Part shown: positions 61,066 to 64,000 of the stretch, piece after piece | How the letters are laid out: every line of letters begins with the position of its first letter | How positions within the stretch are numbered: the first letter of the stretch is position 1 | Assembly: GCA_027459785.1 (NCBI GenBank) | Contig: DAIDGU010000045.1 | Span: forward strand, 121,989 to 185,988 | Source: Ktedonobacteria bacterium | GTDB taxonomy: Bacteria; Chloroflexota; Ktedonobacteria; Ktedonobacterales; JACDGC01 | Length of the DNA: 64,000 nt | Reading direction: 5' to 3' | Program-made: the position numbers and the translations under genes | The notes under the pieces: model-generated | What the model was told of the DNA's origin: nothing | Seen by the model: the letters and a program-made list of their open reading frames with translations, nothing else | The model's database searches: none

Positions 61066-62280
61066 ATGCCTGATTTTCTGCCGACCAAACGCCTGTATTT
61101 CGATGATGCTTATCTGCGTGCCTTCGAGGCGCGCGTGGTGGCGCTGACGGAGTGGCGCGGCCAACCCGCCGCCGTGCTGGATGCGACGGCGCTCTATCCC
61201 GAAGGCGGGGGCCAGCCCGCCGACGCGGGGACGCTCGCCGGTGTGGCCGTGCGCGACGTGCAAGAGCAAGATGACACCATCTATCACGTGCTGGCGGAGC
61301 CGCTGCCGGCGGGCGTGGGCGATTCGGTGGCCGGCGAGGTCGCGTGGGCGCGGCGCTTTGACCATATGCAGCAACACACCGGCCAGCACACGATCTCCGC
61401 CGCGTTCTATCGCCTCTGCGGCGCGGATACCATGTCGTGGCACCTGGGCGCGGAATATGTCAGCATCGACATCAACGCCAAGGATCTCTCCGATGCCGCG
61501 TTGGCCGAGGCCGAACATCTGGCGAACACGATCCTGTGGGACGATGTGCCGGTGACGGCGGCGATCCTGAACCGCGACGAACTGGCGGCGCTGGATCTGC
61601 GCAAGGGGACGGACCGCGCGGACGGCATCCGTGTCGTCAGCATCGGCGATTTCGACCGCATCGGCTGCGGCGGCACACACGTCCTTACGGCAGGGCGCGT
61701 GGGCGCGATTGGCTTGCGGCGCACGGAGACACGCGGCAACCAGACGCGCATCGAATTCGTCTGCGGCGCGCGGGCGCTGGCCGATTATCGTGCGAAGACG
61801 GGGACGCTGAACGCCGCCGTGGCATCGCTGAAGGTGCGCCCGGAAGACGTGGTGAGCCAGATCGACCGGCTGCTGGCGCAGAGCGACGAGCAACGCCGCG
61901 ACCTGACCGATCTGCGCCGGACGCTGCTGCGCTACGAGGCGCGCGATCTGCTCGCCGACCCCGCCGGCTCGGTGGCGGATCGCCCCGTCGTGTGCCGCCG
62001 GCTGGATGGGCGCGACATGGAGGCGCTGCGCACGTTGGCCGGGCAGATCGCCGAGGCCGGCGGCGTGGCGCTGCTGGCCGGCGCGCATGCCGGCAAAGCG
62101 CAACTCGCCTTCGCCTGCGACAAAGCCGCTCCGCTGGACCTGAACGCCGCGCTCAAGGCGGCGCTGCCGCTCGTCGGCGGCAAGGGCGGCGGCCAAAAAT
62201 CCCAGGCACAGGGCGGCGGCCCGGAGGTCGCTGGGCTAGATGCCGCGCTGGCTCAGGCCAAGCAGCAGATCCTGGGGTGA
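61066..62280 (+). CDS. alaX: Alanyl-tRNA editing protein AlaX, long form
   Basis: 404 residues from ATG 61066 (upstream in-frame codons to 60817 cross the promoter and RNA and are rejected). HMQQHTGQHTIS carries the HxxxH and DRIGCGGTHV the CxxxH zinc motifs of the editing domain; ALYPEGGGQPAD is typical of AlaX. The C-terminal half (from about 240) is a DHHA1-type domain like that of AlaRS. It hydrolyses Ser- or Gly-tRNA(Ala) in trans. Confidence 0.95.
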   Translation: MPDFLPTKRLYFDDAYLRAFEARVVALTEWRGQPAAVLDATALYPEGGGQPADAGTLAGVAVRDVQEQDDTIYHVLAEPLPAGVGDSVAGEVAWARRFDHMQQHTGQHTISAAFYRLCGADTMSWHLGAEYVSIDINAKDLSDAALAEAEHLANTILWDDVPVTAAILNRDELAALDLRKGTDRADGIRVVSIGDFDRIGCGGTHVLTAGRVGAIGLRRTETRGNQTRIEFVCGARALADYRAKTGTLNAAVASLKVRPEDVVSQIDRLLAQSDEQRRDLTDLRRTLLRYEARDLLADPAGSVADRPVVCRRLDGRDMEALRTLAGQIAEAGGVALLAGAHAGKAQLAFACDKAAPLDLNAALKAALPLVGGKGGGQKSQAQGGGPEVAGLDAALAQAKQQILG

Positions 62281-62302
62281 GGCAGCGATAAGCCGCGCAG
62301 CT

Positions 62303-62357
62303 GCCGGGGGCTGAACCCCCCGGCTCGGAAGTGCGAACCCCTATCGGGCTATAATCC
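62303..62357. repeat. Dispersed repeat, copy 2 (hairpin plus TATAAT-bearing tail)
   Basis: GCCGGGGG...CCCCCGGC hairpin, then TCGGAAGTGCGAACCCCTAT, CGGGC and TATAATCC. Same layout as 21831-21886. The TATAAT (62350-62355) lies about 100 nt before the AlbA_2 gene. Confidence 0.7.
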
Positions 62358-62457
62358 ATATGGTAGAATCATTTCAGCCAAAGCATGTAAGCCGTTGGGG
62401 GCGAAGAACGATAAGTCGAGATGGAAGTGAATGATGGTAAAGCGAGGGAGATGACAC

Positions 62458-63795
62458 GTGAATCATAATGGATTTGTTCAATTACTCATGCTCGATTACG
62501 AGAACCGTGCCGTCGAGTTCAAGGGACCTGGGATGCGGGGCGAACATCCTTTGTCGGAAAAAGTTGTTCGGGCTGTTATAGGTATGGCAAATCTTCGTGG
62601 CGGAGGGCATGTTATTATCGGAGTTTCTGATGAATCGGGGAAGTTGTGTCGTGTGGGATTATCTCCTGAACAGTTAGAATCGTGGATGCGCAAAGACGAA
62701 GTTGATTCTCTGGTCAATAAACATGCCGATCCCCCTATCCAAATTGATCTTGAACAGTATGAGCATGAGGGAAAAAGCTATGTTATTATTATTATCCAGG
62801 AGTTCGAGGACACGCCCATTATTTGTAAACAAGAGTATACTGAGCCACGTACAAAAGATAAAGCGGATAAAGTTATCCTGCGGCGCGGGGCTATTTATCA
62901 ACGTTCTCGCCATAAAGCCGAGACGGCGGAGATGACAACGCATTCCGAAATGCGGGAGGTACTCGAATTAGCGGTAGAAAAACGACTGCAACGATTCGTC
63001 GCTCAACTCCGCTCAGTAGGATTGTTGCATTCGAATCAGATGATAAGTCCATCAGATGATGAGCAATATATGAAGGACACAGGCAAATGGGATAGCGACC
63101 TACAACAAATCATCCGAAGTCGTGGCTATTGGGATGTAATGATCCGGCCCCAACGCTATCAATCTGATCGCGTTGCTTCTCTTGCTGATCTGGAATTGAT
63201 TCTCCAAAGTGCGGCTGTTCGTCAACTTGGCTGGTATTTCCCACATATTGAAAATCGTATGCGTATCAAGCGAGGGAAGCATTGGATCGAACAGGAATCA
63301 CGAGCAATGATATATTATGATCATCTGGAGGCTTGGAGATTCGGTCTTAACAGCGAATTTCGCGATCTTTCTAGCTTGTACGAAGATTGGATAGTTGACT
63401 CTTCCGACGCAAGGATAAAGCCCTCTTGGCAGTCGGGTGAGGTTTTAGCTATTGAAACCATAATGCATCGCATAACAGAAATCTATGAGTTTGCTACCCA
63501 TCTATGTCTGGCTGAAGCCTACCATATTAACACTTCACCCATAACTATCACTTTCGGTTTGCATCAACTCAAAGGCCGTCATCTTTTCATATCATCTCCG
63601 GGAAGATGGCCTTTATCACATATCTACCAAGCCGACATTGATGATTATGAAGCGAGTTATACCCATGATAACAGTGAATTGATAGCTTCGTATAAAGATT
63701 TGGCGATAGAAGCGGCCAGAAAGATGTTTGAAGTTTTTGGATGGGATGCCAGCCGCACAGTACTACAAGGATTACAGCAAGAAATCTGGAAGTAA
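62458..63795 (+). CDS. AlbA_2 (Schlafen-type) domain protein
   Basis: 445 residues from GTG 62458 (GGGAG about 10 nt upstream). Residues 15-150 form an AlbA_2 domain: ENRAVEFKGPG, RAVIGMANLRGGGHVIIGVSDESG and GAIYQRSRHKAE. This domain is found in Schlafen-like nucleases, regulators and anti-phage proteins. The remaining ~290 residues are not recognised. GC is clearly lower than in the neighbours, so it was probably acquired. A nuclease or defence role is possible but unproven. Confidence 0.8.
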   Translation: MNHNGFVQLLMLDYENRAVEFKGPGMRGEHPLSEKVVRAVIGMANLRGGGHVIIGVSDESGKLCRVGLSPEQLESWMRKDEVDSLVNKHADPPIQIDLEQYEHEGKSYVIIIIQEFEDTPIICKQEYTEPRTKDKADKVILRRGAIYQRSRHKAETAEMTTHSEMREVLELAVEKRLQRFVAQLRSVGLLHSNQMISPSDDEQYMKDTGKWDSDLQQIIRSRGYWDVMIRPQRYQSDRVASLADLELILQSAAVRQLGWYFPHIENRMRIKRGKHWIEQESRAMIYYDHLEAWRFGLNSEFRDLSSLYEDWIVDSSDARIKPSWQSGEVLAIETIMHRITEIYEFATHLCLAEAYHINTSPITITFGLHQLKGRHLFISSPGRWPLSHIYQADIDDYEASYTHDNSELIASYKDLAIEAARKMFEVFGWDASRTVLQGLQQEIWK

Positions 63796-63865
63796 GCGGT
63801 GCGTACAGCCACATGATGATAGTCGCGCGGCGTTATGTGGTACTCTTTATAAGAAAGATACGAGG

Positions 63866-63887
63866 GCGTTTCCAAACCTGGAAACGC
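63866..63887. terminator. Hairpin downstream of the AlbA_2 gene
   Basis: GCGTTTCCA-AACC-TGGAAACGC, perfect 9-bp stem. No T-run; termination uncertain. Confidence 0.45.
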
Positions 63888-63950
63888 GGGCTGAAATAGG
63901 GTAGGATGGTCCAGAGTGGACGACTCGTCCTCGTCCGCCAGGAGCCATCC

Positions 63951-64000
63951 ATGACACCGTTACTGGGTACCGAAGCGGTGCCGGTCCCGCCCCCATCATA
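63951..64000 (+). CDS. Start of a gene running off the window
   Basis: ATG 63951 with GGAG 6 nt upstream opens MTPLLGTEAVPVPPPS and continues past the end. Too short to identify. Confidence 0.35.
   Translation, partial: MTPLLGTEAVPVPPPS

Overview
The window is GC-rich bacterial chromosome (only a few islands are clearly AT-richer) with leaderless ATGA overlaps, sigma70-type promoters and Shine-Dalgarno starts. Several protein styles point to Chloroflexota: a secreted D,D-carboxypeptidase with the tail-repeat style common in that phylum, a beta-propeller with repeated Cys-x3/4-Cys loops, a short FtsL-like protein between rsmH and a PBP2, and a lipoprotein-fed LIV transporter next to B12-dependent propionate genes. 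The phylum call is an inference from these features; there is no rRNA in the window.

Layout. 1-1750: end of an apbE-like gene, then a tnpB-only IS200/IS605 element with IS608-type TTAC/TCAA ends. 1805-10709: GH38 alpha-mannosidase, zinc-ribbon membrane protein, CsbD, a NarL-type two-component pair, a PduO-type cobalamin adenosyltransferase, a PPOX-like protein, GalU and a single-domain response regulator. 10888-20379: small unknowns, a J-domain protein, RibBA, a secreted beta-propeller, a coiled-coil protein, a large membrane protein, an AT-rich GIY-YIG/antirepressor fusion, CoaD and two unknowns. 20430-28853: an R2-like oxidase fused to an SCP2 domain, a dinD island bounded by a 129-bp duplication of the recG 3' end, recG itself (carrying two dispersed repeats in frame), apt and aroE. 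28941-36515: MFS exporter, gyrB interrupted by two inteins, phosphomannomutase. 36723-43080: carbonic-anhydrase-like protein, mraZ-rsmH-ftsL-ftsI division cluster with clear MraZ boxes, YceD-like protein, methyltransferase. 43226-47215: aminotransferase, D,D-carboxypeptidase, XRE regulator. 47715-57809: livFGHMK branched-chain amino acid importer, TetR regulator, acyl-CoA dehydrogenase, ParA pair, the B12 subunit of methylmalonyl-CoA mutase and its MeaB chaperone; together with the adenosyltransferase at 7799 this reads as uptake and oxidation of branched-chain amino acids through propionyl-CoA. 57830-64000: repeat cluster, a MITE derived from the tnpB element, a probable selenoprotein, MoaC, BirA, a strong-promoter small RNA, AlaX, and an AT-richer AlbA_2 (Schlafen-type) gene.

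The most striking item is at 58571-59107: a thioredoxin-fold AhpC/TSA-like gene whose only interruption is a TGA exactly where the first cysteine of the redox CxxC motif belongs, followed by a local hairpin. This is best read as a UxxC selenoprotein. Other points of note are a MITE that keeps the omega-RNA-like right end of the tnpB element, a family of tiny hairpins whose arms covary, palindromic repeats translated inside recG, a GIY-YIG/P22-antirepressor fusion, a duplicated recG end marking an inserted dinD island, and an isolated ~235-nt structured transcript between birA and alaX.
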